A DNA stretch of 64,000 nt from assembly GCA_036013505.1 (NCBI GenBank), contig CP107851.1, forward strand, positions 5,544,001-5,608,000, read 5' to 3'. Of this stretch, positions 33,978-42,834 are shown piece by piece. Source of the DNA: Streptomyces sp. NBC_00510 (GTDB lineage: Bacteria > Actinomycetota > Actinomycetes > Streptomycetales > Streptomycetaceae). The translations under genes and the position numbers were made by a program. The notes under the pieces were generated by a model. It was not told the DNA's origin, did no database searches, and saw only the letters and a list, made by a program, of their open reading frames with translations. Each line of letters starts with the position of its first letter. Within the stretch, counting starts at the first letter, position 1.

Positions 33978-35477
33978 TCACGCTTTCGTAAAGCGCTCCC
34001 TGAGCTTGTACTTGAGGACCTTGCGCAGGGTCTCGTTCCGGGGCAGCACGTCCACCACCTCGAGCTGTTCGGGCAGTTTGTGGACGGCCAGGCCCGCCTC
34101 GCGGAGGAAGGCCGTGACCTCGGCGAGGGTGAGCGGTCCGGCGTCCGGCGGCTGCTCGACGACGGCGCAGACACGTTCCCCGCGCTCGGGGTCGGGCAGG
34201 CCGATCACGGCGGCGTCGGCGATCCCGGGGTGGGCGTAGAGGAGTTCCTCGATCTCCTTGGCTGAGACGTTCTCACCCTTACGGATGATGATGTCCTTGA
34301 GGCGCCCGGTGAGGACCAGGTAGCCGTCCGGGGTGAGCCTGCCGACGTCCCCGGTACGCAGGAAGCCGTCGGCGTCGAAGGCCTGCTTGGTCAGTTCCGG
34401 GTCGGTGTACCCCTGGCAGACGGCCTCACCGCGCAGCAGCACCTCGCCGTCGTCGGCGATGCGTATCTCCATGGAGGCGGGCGGGCGGCCCTCGGTGGTG
34501 GCGAGCCGGTCGACGGGGTCGCGCGGCGAGCCCATGGTGATCATGGGGGCCTCGGTCATGCCGTAACCGTGCGCGAGTGCGCAGCCGAGGTCGCGGACCA
34601 CCTCGTGGTAGAGCTCGGGCGGCTTGGGGGCGCCGCCGCCGGACAGCAGGCGCAGGGTGGGGATGATCCTGCTCCCCGCGGGCTGCTTGCGCTGCTCGGT
34701 GAGGAAGAGGGAGTAGAAGGCGGTGCTGCCGCCCGCCATGGTGACCCCGTGCCTGCGGTAGGCCTCCAGGGACCCTGGGAGCGAGAAGTGCTCCAGCAGC
34801 AGGGCCGGGAAGCCGCACAGGAGCAGCATGACCAGGTAGTCGGGGCCGCCGATGTGTGCGTACGGGAAGGCGACGGAGCCGACGTCGTCCGGGCCGAGCT
34901 CCAGGGCGAGGGCGAGGCAGGAGCCGCCGGCGATGAGGCTGCGGTCGGTGTGCAGCACGCCCTTGGGCTCGGAGGTGGTGCCGGAGGTCCAGTAGATCCA
35001 GCGGACCTGCGTGCCGTCGGAGGGCGGGGCGGGGAGGGAGTCCGGGTCGCCCTCCGGCAGGCAGTCGTAGGCCTCCAGGACGTCGTGCGCGCCGAGGCGG
35101 CGCGCCATCGCGGTGTGGTCGAAGCCGCGCCATACGCCGGGGACGGCGAAGAGGGCGGGGCCGGTCTGGCGCAGGATGTGGCCGACCTCGCGGTCGCGGT
35201 AGAAGGGCATGACCGGGGTCTGCACGGTACCCAGCCGGGCGAGGGCCGCCGACAGGACCACGGTCTCGATCCGGGTCGGCAGCTGCCAGGCCACCGCGGT
35301 GCCGGGCCGGATGCCGCGGGCCTGCAGCCCGGCGGCGACCCGTTCGGCGCGGTCGTGCAGCTGCCCGAAGGTCAGCCGGCGGTCGTCGGCGTCGAGCAGC
35401 GCCGGGGCGTCGGGGGTCAGGGCGGCCCGCCCCGCGATGAGCGCCCAGAGGGTCGGCGAGTCGCCCAGGCTTCGCAT
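33978..35477 (-). CDS. AMP-dependent acyl-CoA ligase (cyclohexanecarboxylate/fatty acid type)
   Basis: A 499-residue class-I adenylate-forming enzyme activating a carboxylic acid to its CoA thioester. Motifs: P-loop IYWTSGTTSEPKGVLHT, the YGMTEAPM adenine site, the hinge TGRLKDIIIRKGENVSAKEIE and the catalytic Lys near the end (NETLRKVLKYKL). The ATG has GGAGGAG upstream. A perfect 9-bp inverted repeat containing the shared operator core begins 20 bases upstream of the start codon. Probably the entry step of the catabolic island; substrate undetermined. Confidence 0.9.
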   Translation of the reverse strand: MRSLGDSPTLWALIAGRAALTPDAPALLDADDRRLTFGQLHDRAERVAAGLQARGIRPGTAVAWQLPTRIETVVLSAALARLGTVQTPVMPFYRDREVGHILRQTGPALFAVPGVWRGFDHTAMARRLGAHDVLEAYDCLPEGDPDSLPAPPSDGTQVRWIYWTSGTTSEPKGVLHTDRSLIAGGSCLALALELGPDDVGSVAFPYAHIGGPDYLVMLLLCGFPALLLEHFSLPGSLEAYRRHGVTMAGGSTAFYSLFLTEQRKQPAGSRIIPTLRLLSGGGAPKPPELYHEVVRDLGCALAHGYGMTEAPMITMGSPRDPVDRLATTEGRPPASMEIRIADDGEVLLRGEAVCQGYTDPELTKQAFDADGFLRTGDVGRLTPDGYLVLTGRLKDIIIRKGENVSAKEIEELLYAHPGIADAAVIGLPDPERGERVCAVVEQPPDAGPLTLAEVTAFLREAGLAVHKLPEQLEVVDVLPRNETLRKVLKYKLRERFTKA

Positions 35478-35497
35478 CTCTTCTCCTCCCGATCAGT

Positions 35498-35518
35498 GAT
35501 CTGACGTCGCGTCAGATC
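35498..35518. promoter_or_regulatory. Shared operator, copy A
   Basis: The core CTGACGTCGCGTCAG (35501-35515) is a perfect palindrome extended to 9-bp arms (GATCTGACG/CGTCAGATC). It lies 23 bp upstream of the acyl-CoA ligase ATG. It is one of eight promoter-located copies in the island. Confidence 0.85.
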
Positions 35519-35604
35519 CAGTCGCCCGGAGCGTAGGCGCCCGGCCGGGCGCGGTCCAGGGTCCGCGCGTCGCCGATGGACGCTCCGGGGCGGCGGGCGT
35601 ACTG

Positions 35605-35629
35605 TGAATCTGACGGTCCATCAGATTCA
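35605..35629. promoter_or_regulatory. Shared operator, copy B
   Basis: The core CTGACGGTCCATCAG (35610-35624) sits within a perfect TGAATCTGA/TCAGATTCA inverted repeat. It lies 23 bp upstream of the amidohydrolase ATG. Copies A and B are about 110 bp apart in one divergent region. Confidence 0.85.
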
Positions 35630-35647
35630 AGGAAAGGGCGGGGAGCG

Positions 35648-36844
35648 ATGGAACTGCCCCGGATCATCAGCGTCGACGACCACGTGATCGAACCCGCACA
35701 CCTCTTCGAGACCTGGCTGCCGGCGAAGTACCGGGACCGCGGGCCCCAGCCGCTGACCGCCGGGATCGGGGAGCTCGCCTACGTCGGCGGGAAGTACCAG
35801 ATCACGATGGACCCGGACGGCCCGCCGACCGACTGGTGGATCTACGAGGACCTGAAGTTCCCCTACAAGAGGAACATCGCAGCCGTCGGCTTCGACCGGG
35901 ACGAGATGACCCTGGAGGGCATCACCCGCGAGGAGATGCGGCGTGGCTGCTGGGACCCCAAGGCCCGGCTCGCGGACATGGACCTCAACCACGTCGAGGG
36001 TTCGCTCTGCTTCCCCACCTTCCCGCGCTTCTGCGGCCAGACCTTCGCCGAGGCCAAGGACAAGGAGGTCGCCCTCGCCTGCGTCCGCGCCTACAACGAC
36101 TGGATGGTCGAGGAGTGGTGCGGGGACAGCGGCGGCCGGCTGATCCCGCTCTGCCTGATCCCGCTGTGGGACGTCGGCCTGGCCGTCGCCGAGATCCGCC
36201 GCAACGCGGCCCGCGGGGTGCGGGCCGTCACCTTCAGCGAGATCCCGACCCACCTCGGGCTGCCCAGCATCCACTCGGGGTACTGGGACCCCTTCTTCGC
36301 CGTCTGCGAGGAGACCGGGACGGTGGTGAACATGCACATCGGCTCGTCCTCGCAGATGCCGGCCGCCTCCCCGGACGCGCCGCCCGCCGTGCAGGCCTCG
36401 CTCTCCTTCAACAACGCGATGGCCTCGATGATGGACTTCCTCTTCAGCGGGGTGCTGGTGCGCCACCCCCGGCTCAAGCTCGCCTACAGCGAGGGGCAGA
36501 TGGGCTGGATCCCCTACGCCCTGGAGCGGGCCGACGACGTCTGGGAGGAGCACCGCGCGTGGGGCGGCGTGCGCGACGTGATCCCCGAGCCGCCCTCCAC
36601 CTACTACTACCGGCAGATCTTCTGCTGCTTCTTCCGCGACAAGCACGGCGTCGCCTCGATCGACGTCGTCGGCCGCGACAACGCGACCTTCGAGACCGAC
36701 TACCCGCACGTCGACTCGACCTTCCCGCACACCAAGGAGGTCGCCCTCGACCATGTGAAGGGCCTCGACGACGAGACGGTGTACAAGCTCATGCGCGGCA
36801 ACGCCATCCGCATGCTGGGGCTGGAGCCGGACCGGTGGACCTGA
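35648..36844 (+). CDS. Amidohydrolase-2 family metal-dependent hydrolase/decarboxylase
   Basis: A 398-residue TIM-barrel protein of the COG2159 (ACMSD-like) family. Metal-site elements are IISVDDHVIEPAHLFETWL (a D-x-H variant), VNMHIGSSSQMPA (His), KLAYSEGQMGWIPYALERAD and ETDYPHVDSTFPH near the C-terminus. Family members hydrolyse or decarboxylate ring-cleavage and other acids, and this long form is common in actinobacterial aromatic and steroid gene clusters. The ATG follows GGAAAGGGCGGGGAGC. It heads a three-gene unit with two acyl-CoA dehydrogenases; the next start overlaps by 10 bp. Confidence 0.85.
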   Translation: MELPRIISVDDHVIEPAHLFETWLPAKYRDRGPQPLTAGIGELAYVGGKYQITMDPDGPPTDWWIYEDLKFPYKRNIAAVGFDRDEMTLEGITREEMRRGCWDPKARLADMDLNHVEGSLCFPTFPRFCGQTFAEAKDKEVALACVRAYNDWMVEEWCGDSGGRLIPLCLIPLWDVGLAVAEIRRNAARGVRAVTFSEIPTHLGLPSIHSGYWDPFFAVCEETGTVVNMHIGSSSQMPAASPDAPPAVQASLSFNNAMASMMDFLFSGVLVRHPRLKLAYSEGQMGWIPYALERADDVWEEHRAWGGVRDVIPEPPSTYYYRQIFCCFFRDKHGVASIDVVGRDNATFETDYPHVDSTFPHTKEVALDHVKGLDDETVYKLMRGNAIRMLGLEPDRWT

Positions 36845-37956
36845 CGTACACCGAGGCGGAGCAGGCGTACCGGGGCGAGCTGCGCGCCTGGCTCGCCCGG
36901 ACGCTGCCCACGCTGCCGCCCGTGCCGGACCCCGCCGACTGGCCCGCCCGGCGGGCGTACGACACCGGCTGGCAGCGGCGCCTGCACGAGGCGGGGTACG
37001 CCGACGTCCACTGGAACGCCGATCCGACCCGGCGGCTGATCTTCCTGGAGGAGACCGAGCTGGCCGGGGCGCCCTACGTCGGCGCGAACTTCGTCGGTCT
37101 GCTGCACGCCGGGCCCACCATCGCCGCCGAGGGGACGGCCGGCCAGCGTGAACGCTGGCTGCCTCCGGTGCTGCGCGGGGACGAGGTGTGGTGCCAGGGG
37201 TTCAGCGAGCCGGGGGCGGGCTCGGACCTGGCGTCCCTGCGGACGCGGGCGGTGCGCGACGGCGACGCCTACGTGGTCACCGGTTCGAAGATCTGGACCT
37301 CGCACGCCGAGGTCGCCGACTGGTGCGAACTGCTGGTGCGCACCGATCCCGACGCACCGCGGCACCGCGGCATCAGCTGGCTGGCGATGCCGATGGACGT
37401 GTCGGGCGTGACGGTGCGGCCGCTGCGGACCCTCGCCGGGACGACGGAGTTCGCCGAGGTCTTCCTGGACGAGGTGCGGGTGCCGGTCGCCAACCGGGTC
37501 GGCGCGGAGAACGACGGCTGGCGGGTCACGATGGTGACCCTCTCCTTCGAGCGCGGCACCGCTTTCGCCGGCGAGGTCGTCGCGTGCCGGCGGACCCTGC
37601 GCGAACTGGCCCGGACCGCCCGGGAGACGGGAGCCTGGGACGACCCCGTGCTGCGGCGCCGGCTGGGCCGCCTGGCGGCGGAGTTCGGTGTCCTGTGGCG
37701 GCTGGTCCAGTGGAACGTCAGCGCCGGCGCCCCGGGCGTCGGGGGCTCGGTCCTCAAACTGCGCTACTCGCACGCGCGCCAGGAGCTCTACGACACCGCC
37801 GCCGAGCTCCTCGGCCCGTCCGGGGCGCTGGACGCGGACCGCCCGTGGACGGCGGACCGGCTCTCCTCGCTCTCGTACACCATCGCGGCGGGCACGTCGC
37901 AGATCCAGCGGAACATCGTCGCCGAGCGGATCCTCGGCCTGCCGAAGGGGGCGTGA
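36835..37956 (+). CDS. Acyl-CoA dehydrogenase, large (FAD-binding) subunit type
   Basis: A 373-residue ACAD. Middle-domain signatures are CQGFSEPGAGSDLASLRTRA and VTGSKIWTSHAEVADWCELL; the C-terminal SSLSYTIAAGTSQIQRNIVA helps bind FAD. Oxidises an acyl-CoA to the 2,3-enoyl-CoA in the cytoplasm. The GTG start overlaps the amidohydrolase by 10 bp. The next gene, 6 bp later, is a shortened ACAD. Such tandem pairs form alpha2beta2 heterotetramers in steroid side-chain catabolism (FadE28/FadE29 type), which I infer here. Confidence 0.88.
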   Translation: MDLTYTEAEQAYRGELRAWLARTLPTLPPVPDPADWPARRAYDTGWQRRLHEAGYADVHWNADPTRRLIFLEETELAGAPYVGANFVGLLHAGPTIAAEGTAGQRERWLPPVLRGDEVWCQGFSEPGAGSDLASLRTRAVRDGDAYVVTGSKIWTSHAEVADWCELLVRTDPDAPRHRGISWLAMPMDVSGVTVRPLRTLAGTTEFAEVFLDEVRVPVANRVGAENDGWRVTMVTLSFERGTAFAGEVVACRRTLRELARTARETGAWDDPVLRRRLGRLAAEFGVLWRLVQWNVSAGAPGVGGSVLKLRYSHARQELYDTAAELLGPSGALDADRPWTADRLSSLSYTIAAGTSQIQRNIVAERILGLPKGA

Positions 37957-37962
37957 GCGGCC

Positions 37963-38868
37963 GTGGACTTCCGCCTCACCGAGGACCAACGGGCGCTCGC
38001 CGACGGGACCCGTGGACTGCTGGCGCGGCTCTACCCGGCGGAGCGCCTGCGGGAGGACGCCGCCGGGGCGGCCGAGGGGACCCCGGCGCCCCTCGACCGT
38101 GAGATGTGGAGGGCGCTGGGGGAGGCGGGGTTCTTCGCACTGCGGCTGCCGGAGGACCGGGGCGGGCTCGGCCTCGGCCTCCCGGAAGCCGTGCTCGTCT
38201 TCGAGGAGGCCGGACGGGTGCTGCTGCCGGGGCCGCTGGTGACGACGCACCTGGCGGCCGGACGGGTGCCGGGGGCGGCAGAGGGCACCACGGTGGTCAC
38301 CGCGGTCGACGGTGAGCTGGCCGAATGGCTGGAGGCGTCCGACCATGTGCTGGGCTCCTTCGACAAGGCCGAGACGGTGCGTTCGGTGGACCCGCTCACC
38401 CCCCTGCACCGGGTGGTGGGCGGCGAACCGGCCGGCGACGGTGGAGCCGGCGAACTGCTGACCTCCGCGCAGCAGACCGGCAGCGCGGCGCGCACCTTGG
38501 AACTCGCCGTGCGGTACGCCGCGACCCGGGAGCAGTTCGGGCGGCCCATCGGCTCCTTCCAGGCGGTCAAGCACCTGTGCGCCGAGATGCTGGTCCGGGT
38601 CGAGATGGCACGTACGGCGGTGCGTGCCGCGGCGGTCTCCGGTGATCCGGGCGAGACGGCGGCCGCACGGCTGCTGGCGGACGAGGCGGCCGTCCGCAAC
38701 GCCCGCGACTGCCTGCAGGTGTTCGGCGGGATGGGTTTCACCTGGGAGGCGGAGGTGCATCTCCACATCAAGCGGTCGTGGATCCTGCGGAGCCGGGGCC
38801 GTTCCGTGGCGGAGTGTGAGGAGCAGCTCGCGGGGAGACTCCTCGACGAGACTCTTTGCCGGATTTAG
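37963..38868 (+). CDS. Short acyl-CoA dehydrogenase-like partner subunit
   Basis: Only 301 residues against about 380 for the family. The N-terminal helical part (MDFRLTEDQRALADGTRGLL) and C-terminal helical domain (YAATREQFGRPIGSFQAVKH, CLQVFGGMGFTWEAEVHLHI) are intact. The central beta-domain (about 110-160) is reduced to a short unrelated stretch and the GAGSD flavin motif is missing. It cannot be a self-sufficient ACAD. Most likely the beta subunit of the enzyme encoded directly upstream (6-bp gap). GTG start. Confidence 0.85.
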   Translation: MDFRLTEDQRALADGTRGLLARLYPAERLREDAAGAAEGTPAPLDREMWRALGEAGFFALRLPEDRGGLGLGLPEAVLVFEEAGRVLLPGPLVTTHLAAGRVPGAAEGTTVVTAVDGELAEWLEASDHVLGSFDKAETVRSVDPLTPLHRVVGGEPAGDGGAGELLTSAQQTGSAARTLELAVRYAATREQFGRPIGSFQAVKHLCAEMLVRVEMARTAVRAAAVSGDPGETAAARLLADEAAVRNARDCLQVFGGMGFTWEAEVHLHIKRSWILRSRGRSVAECEEQLAGRLLDETLCRI

Positions 38869-39246
38869 GCAGTTATGGCTGATTCGTCACGGATAAGGAG
38901 TCCCCGAGCGTCGATATCGGGTTGTGTCCGAGGTGTGACTCGTCACGCCGTGGAGTCGGAGCCTGCCTCGGGTACGCTCCATCGGGTGCGTGTGGTGGCG
39001 AAACGCGACGGATGTGGCAGTGGCGGGGTCTCGGTGCCCGGCGGGCTGCCTGTACCGGTCTGTTCGATTTCGCCCCGTAATGAGCCCCGCACAGTATGCA
39101 GCACTCGTGCCCCCTTGCGCTGGAATATGCCCGAAGCGCTTGTTGCGGTCACTGCGGGTCAATCATGCTGGGTTGCGAAGAGGTCACGTACGGTGACCCT
39201 GCCGAGGCGCGAGGCGACGTGTCCGCCGGTTCGGATGGTGTGAGCG
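38869..39246. other. 378-bp gap with one near-palindrome
   Basis: No gene I would support, although a 122-codon frame is open from 38875. GGTGTGAC/GTCACGCC (38932-38949, one mismatch, 2-bp centre) is a possible operator. The gap precedes the ATPase gene and presumably holds its promoter. Confidence 0.5.
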
Positions 39247-39720
39247 GTGCAGGTGCTCCAGGTTCAGCTTGAGGTCGGCCCCGACCCCGCGGAGGTGGGC
39301 CGGGCCCGCCGGTGGGCCCGCTCGCGTCTCGCGGGCTCCGGCATAGGAGCCGACGAGCCGGTCGCCGAGACGCTGATCCTGCTCATCTCCGAACTGGTCA
39401 CCAACGCCGTCGTGCACACCGGCTGTCCCGCCGTGCTGCGGATGCTCTTCCGCTCCTCCGGCGCCGCGCAGAGCGGCGAACAGGAGACCGTGCGCGTCGA
39501 GGTGGCCGACACCAGCGACGCGCCGCCACGGCCGCGGCACGCCGACAACGACGAGACCGGCGGCCGGGGACTGGAACTCGTGGACGGCCTCGCGGACCGC
39601 TGGGGCTGGCAGCGTGAAGGTGCCGGCAAGCAGATCTGGTGCGAGATCGACCGCAGCGAGCGCCCCGCGATCGTCCCCGCGCAGTCCATGGGCGGCCTGA
39701 TCCGCCGCCCCGCCTTCTGA
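39247..39720 (+). CDS. RsbW-like ATP-binding regulatory protein (HATPase_c)
   Basis: A 157-residue stand-alone GHKL ATPase of the kind abundant in Streptomyces. The N-box is LLISELVTNAVVHTG (about residue 50), G-boxes are VEVADTSDAPPRP and GGRGLELVDGLADRWGW. Some members are anti-sigma kinases; many act in nucleotide-dependent regulation. It carries no operator copy and lies within the catabolic island, so it may be unrelated to it. The GTG start gives the usual length. It could in principle partner the STAS protein at 29.2 kb. Confidence 0.87.
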   Translation: MQVLQVQLEVGPDPAEVGRARRWARSRLAGSGIGADEPVAETLILLISELVTNAVVHTGCPAVLRMLFRSSGAAQSGEQETVRVEVADTSDAPPRPRHADNDETGGRGLELVDGLADRWGWQREGAGKQIWCEIDRSERPAIVPAQSMGGLIRRPAF

Positions 39721-39735
39721 CCGTACGGACCTCCC

Positions 39736-40662
39736 TCAGAGCACCGCCACCGGCGCGACCGGACTGCCGACCCCGCCCACGAAGGGCTGTGGGGTGGCGT
39801 CCAGCAGGAACACGTACCGCCCCTCCTCGGCGCAGGCCTCCGACAGCGCCTCGAGATTCCAGTTCTGGCCCTGGGGCATGCCCATCTCCACCAAGTCCAG
39901 GGCGTGCACGGCGAGCCACAGGTCCTCGATCTCCGGCGGGAAGATCTCGAAGGTCAGCGTGTCGTTGGCGACCGCCGCGACGTCGCGGGCGTGGAACCAC
40001 TCGGGGGTGCGCACCGACATCCCCGGTGACGGGAAGGCGTAGGCGTGCTTGTCGCCCGCCAGGTACACGCGCATCTGACCGGTGCGGACCAGCACGACGT
40101 CCCCGGCGCGGACGGTGGTCCGGGCCAGTTCCTCGGCCGCGTCGAGGTCGTCGGGGGTCACCGCGTGGTCGCCGGGCAGCCGGTCGGTGCCGCGGGCGCG
40201 GGCCACGTCGAGCAGGACGCCGCGGGAGAGCAGCGTCGTGATCTTCTCTATGCCGCTGAAGGCGGCGCCGCCGTGGGCGGTGATGGAGTCGGCCGGGCGG
40301 CCGTTGTAGATCCGTCCCGAGTGCGAGACATGGGTCAGCGCGTCCCAGTGGGTCGCCGCCTGCAGCCCCATGGTGACGATGTCGTCGCTGGTGGCGACCG
40401 TGCCCGGGCCGAACATCTCGTGGTTGAGCATCACCATGGTGCGCAGGGGGTTGACCCGGCCCGGGATCATTCCCGTCTGCACCCCGTCCTGCTGCAGGGG
40501 CAGCGCGAGCGGCACACGGCGTCCGCTGCGCACGGTGCCGGCCGCCGCGCGGACGACCTCGTCGGTGACCAGGTTGAGGGTGCCGATCTCGTCGTCCTCA
40601 CCCCAGCGGCCCCAGTTGTTGACGCGCTTGGCGATGTCGTGGAACTCGGCGGGGAACGCCAT
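39736..40662 (-). CDS. Cyclase-family (kynurenine formamidase-like) metal hydrolase
   Basis: A 308-residue member of the COG1878 putative cyclase family. The metal-binding signature is GLQAATHWDALTHVSHSGRI (H-x-D-x3-H variant), followed by GVLLDVARARGTDRL and AGDVVLVRTGQM. Members hydrolyse amides, lactones or cyclic acids. The ATG follows GGGAGGCAGCG. Operator copy C lies in the 95-bp gap to the divergent SDR operon, 53 bp upstream of this start. Likely a hydrolytic or ring-opening step; not assigned. Confidence 0.88.
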   Translation of the reverse strand: MAFPAEFHDIAKRVNNWGRWGEDDEIGTLNLVTDEVVRAAAGTVRSGRRVPLALPLQQDGVQTGMIPGRVNPLRTMVMLNHEMFGPGTVATSDDIVTMGLQAATHWDALTHVSHSGRIYNGRPADSITAHGGAAFSGIEKITTLLSRGVLLDVARARGTDRLPGDHAVTPDDLDAAEELARTTVRAGDVVLVRTGQMRVYLAGDKHAYAFPSPGMSVRTPEWFHARDVAAVANDTLTFEIFPPEIEDLWLAVHALDLVEMGMPQGQNWNLEALSEACAEEGRYVFLLDATPQPFVGGVGSPVAPVAVL

Positions 40663-40712
40663 CGCTGCCTCCCGGTCTCAGGGCTTGTGCTGGGGTGCGT
40701 CCGTGCTCCTAA

Positions 40713-40733
40713 AATCTAACGGTCCGTCAGAAA
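40713..40733. promoter_or_regulatory. Shared operator, copy C
   Basis: The core CTAACGGTCCGTCAG (40716-40730) has one mismatch to the palindrome. It lies in the divergent promoter of the cyclase (-) and the SDR operon (+), 27 bp before the SDR GTG. Confidence 0.8.
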
Positions 40734-40757
40734 CTCTGAGAAGGGGCGGGACCGGAC

Positions 40758-41660
40758 GTGGGCAACTTCCTGAACGGAAAGGTCGTCGCGGTCACCGGGG
40801 CCGGGCGTGGCATCGGGCGGGCCGTCGCCCTCACGTGCGCGGCCGAGGGCGCCAAGGTCGTCGTCAACGACTACGGTGTCGCGGTCGACGGCAGCGGACC
40901 GACAGGTGAGGTCGCGGCCGCCGTCGTCAAGGAGATCGAGGCGGCCGGCGGCGAGGCCACCGCGGTGACCGACGACGTCTCGTCGATGGCGGGCGGCGAA
41001 CGGATCGTCACCACGGCCGTGCAGACCTACGGCCGCGTCGACGGAGTCGTCTGCGTCGCCGGGATCCTGCGCGAACGCATGCTCTTCAACATGGGCGAGG
41101 ACGAGTGGGACCCGGTCCTCGCCACCCATCTGAAGGGCACCTTCACCGTCTTCCGCGCCGCCTCGGCCGTGATGCGACGGCAGGGCTCGGGCACCCTCGT
41201 CGGCTTCACCAGCGGCAACCACCAGGGCAGCGTCTCCCAGGCCAACTACTCCGCGGCGAAGGGCGGGATCATCTCGCTGGTGCGCAGCGCCGCACTCGGA
41301 CTGCACCGCTACGGCGTGACCGCCAACTGCGTAGCCCCCGTGGCACGCACCCGCATGTCCGTCAACGTGCCCATGGAGCTCGCCGAGATCGGCGAGCCCG
41401 AGGACGTCGCCGCCATGGTCGCCTTCCTGCTCAGCGACCACGCCCGCGACATCACCGGACAGGTCTACACGGTCGCCGGACCCAAGATCGCGGTCTGGGC
41501 GCAGCCCCGCGAACTGCGCGCCGCCTACGCGGACGGCGGGGGATGGACACCGCAGCGCATCGCCGCCGCGCTGCCCGGCTCCGTCGGCACCGACCCCATG
41601 CCGATGCTCGCCCAGGTCGAGGCCATGCGCGCCGCCGCGGCCGCCTCCCGAGGGCAGTGA
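40758..41660 (+). CDS. SDR 3-hydroxyacyl-CoA dehydrogenase-like (HSD17B4 type)
   Basis: A 300-residue short-chain dehydrogenase. The cofactor motif is TGAGRGIGRA (about residue 14). VVVNDYGVAVDGSGP resembles the N-terminal domain of peroxisomal D-3-hydroxyacyl-CoA dehydrogenase (17-beta-HSD type 4). The catalytic Ser region is GFTSGNHQG and the Y-x3-K motif is NYSAAKGG. A C-terminal extension (about 240-300) follows. Fits NAD-dependent oxidation of a 3-hydroxyacyl-CoA in beta-oxidation. First gene of a four-gene run with ACAD, ALDH and ADH. Confidence 0.88.
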   Translation: MGNFLNGKVVAVTGAGRGIGRAVALTCAAEGAKVVVNDYGVAVDGSGPTGEVAAAVVKEIEAAGGEATAVTDDVSSMAGGERIVTTAVQTYGRVDGVVCVAGILRERMLFNMGEDEWDPVLATHLKGTFTVFRAASAVMRRQGSGTLVGFTSGNHQGSVSQANYSAAKGGIISLVRSAALGLHRYGVTANCVAPVARTRMSVNVPMELAEIGEPEDVAAMVAFLLSDHARDITGQVYTVAGPKIAVWAQPRELRAAYADGGGWTPQRIAAALPGSVGTDPMPMLAQVEAMRAAAAASRGQ

Positions 41661-41688
41661 CGGCCCCGCACCGAGGAGAGGGCGGACC

Positions 41689-42834
41689 ATGGACTTCACC
41701 TTCGGCCCGGAGACGGAGGCCTTCCGCGCAGAGGCCCGGGAGTGGCTGACGGCGCACCCGGACCGCGCACCCGGCAGGGAGTGGGAGCGGGAACTCGGCG
41801 CCGCCGGCTGGATCGGCCTCGGCTGGCGCGGCGACTACGGCAACCGGCGTGCCACCCTGCCCCAGCAGGTCGCCTGGGGCGAGGAGTACGCCCGCGCCGA
41901 GGCGCCCGCCCGGTCCGGGCACATCGGCGAGAACCTGCTGGCACCCACCCTGGAGGCGCACGGCACGCCCGACCAGCGCGACCGCTTCCTGCCGCCGGTC
42001 GCCCGCGGCGAGGAACTGTGGTGCCAGGGGTACAGCGAGCCCGGGGCGGGCTCCGACCTCGCCGGCGTCCGCACCGCGGCCGCCTCGGACCACGACGCCG
42101 ACGGTCCCTGCTACCGCGTGACCGGCCAGAAGATCTGGACCTCCCTCGCCCAAGACGCCGACTGGTGCTTCGTCCTGGCCCGCACCGAACCCGACTCGCG
42201 CCGGCACCACGGACTGAGCTTCCTGCTGGTCCCCATGGACCAGCCCGGCAGCGTCGAGGTCCGCCCCATCCGCCAGCTCACCGGGACGGCCGAGTTCAAC
42301 GAGGTCTTCTTCGAAGGGGCCCGCGCCGATGCCGCCCACGTCGTCGGCGGGGAGGGCAACGGCTGGCAGGTCGCCATGTCCCTCCTGGGCTTCGAGCGCG
42401 GGGTCTCCACCCTCGTGCAGCAGATCGGCTTCGAACGCGAACTGCGGCAGGTCGTCGACCGCGCCGTCGCCACCGGGGCGGTGACCGACCCCGTGCTGCG
42501 GGACCGGCTGGTGCGCCAGTGGGCCGAGTTGCGCACCATGCGCTGGAACGCCCTGCGCACGCTGGGCACCGCCGACCCGGCCGCCCCGAGCGTCGCCAAG
42601 CTGCTGTGGGGCGGCTGGCACCAGCGGCTCGGCGAACTGGCCGTCGCCGTCCGCGGCGCCCCCGCCGCGACCGGCCCAGCGCCGTGGGAGCCGGAGCGGC
42701 CCTACGAACTCGATCAGGCCCAGCGCATGTTCCTCTTCAGCCGCGCCGACACCATCTACGGCGGCTCGGACGAGATCCAGCGCACGATCATCGCCGAGCG
42801 GGTGCTCGGCCTCCCGAAGGAGCCTCGCGGATGA
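41689..42834 (+). CDS. Acyl-CoA dehydrogenase
   Basis: A 381-residue ACAD, full length. Motifs: CQGYSEPGAGSDLAGVRTAA, VTGQKIWTSLAQDADWCFVL, GNGWQVAMSLLGFERG and the FAD-binding C-terminal SRADTIYGGSDEIQRTIIAE. It looks like a self-sufficient enzyme of the FadE group that oxidises bulky substrates. The ATG has GAGGAGAGGGCGG upstream. Its stop overlaps the ALDH start (ATGA), so dehydrogenation and aldehyde oxidation are co-translated. Confidence 0.9.
   Translation: MDFTFGPETEAFRAEAREWLTAHPDRAPGREWERELGAAGWIGLGWRGDYGNRRATLPQQVAWGEEYARAEAPARSGHIGENLLAPTLEAHGTPDQRDRFLPPVARGEELWCQGYSEPGAGSDLAGVRTAAASDHDADGPCYRVTGQKIWTSLAQDADWCFVLARTEPDSRRHHGLSFLLVPMDQPGSVEVRPIRQLTGTAEFNEVFFEGARADAAHVVGGEGNGWQVAMSLLGFERGVSTLVQQIGFERELRQVVDRAVATGAVTDPVLRDRLVRQWAELRTMRWNALRTLGTADPAAPSVAKLLWGGWHQRLGELAVAVRGAPAATGPAPWEPERPYELDQAQRMFLFSRADTIYGGSDEIQRTIIAERVLGLPKEPRG

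Noticed and set aside
38932..38949. Second CRP site (TGTGACTCGTCACG)
   Set aside because: Half-sites are separated by 4 rather than 6 bp, so it does not fit CRP geometry.
38875..39243. 122-codon frame ending just before the RsbW-like ATPase gene
   Set aside because: No ribosome site, no recognisable domain, and codon composition unlike neighbouring genes; treated as promoter region.
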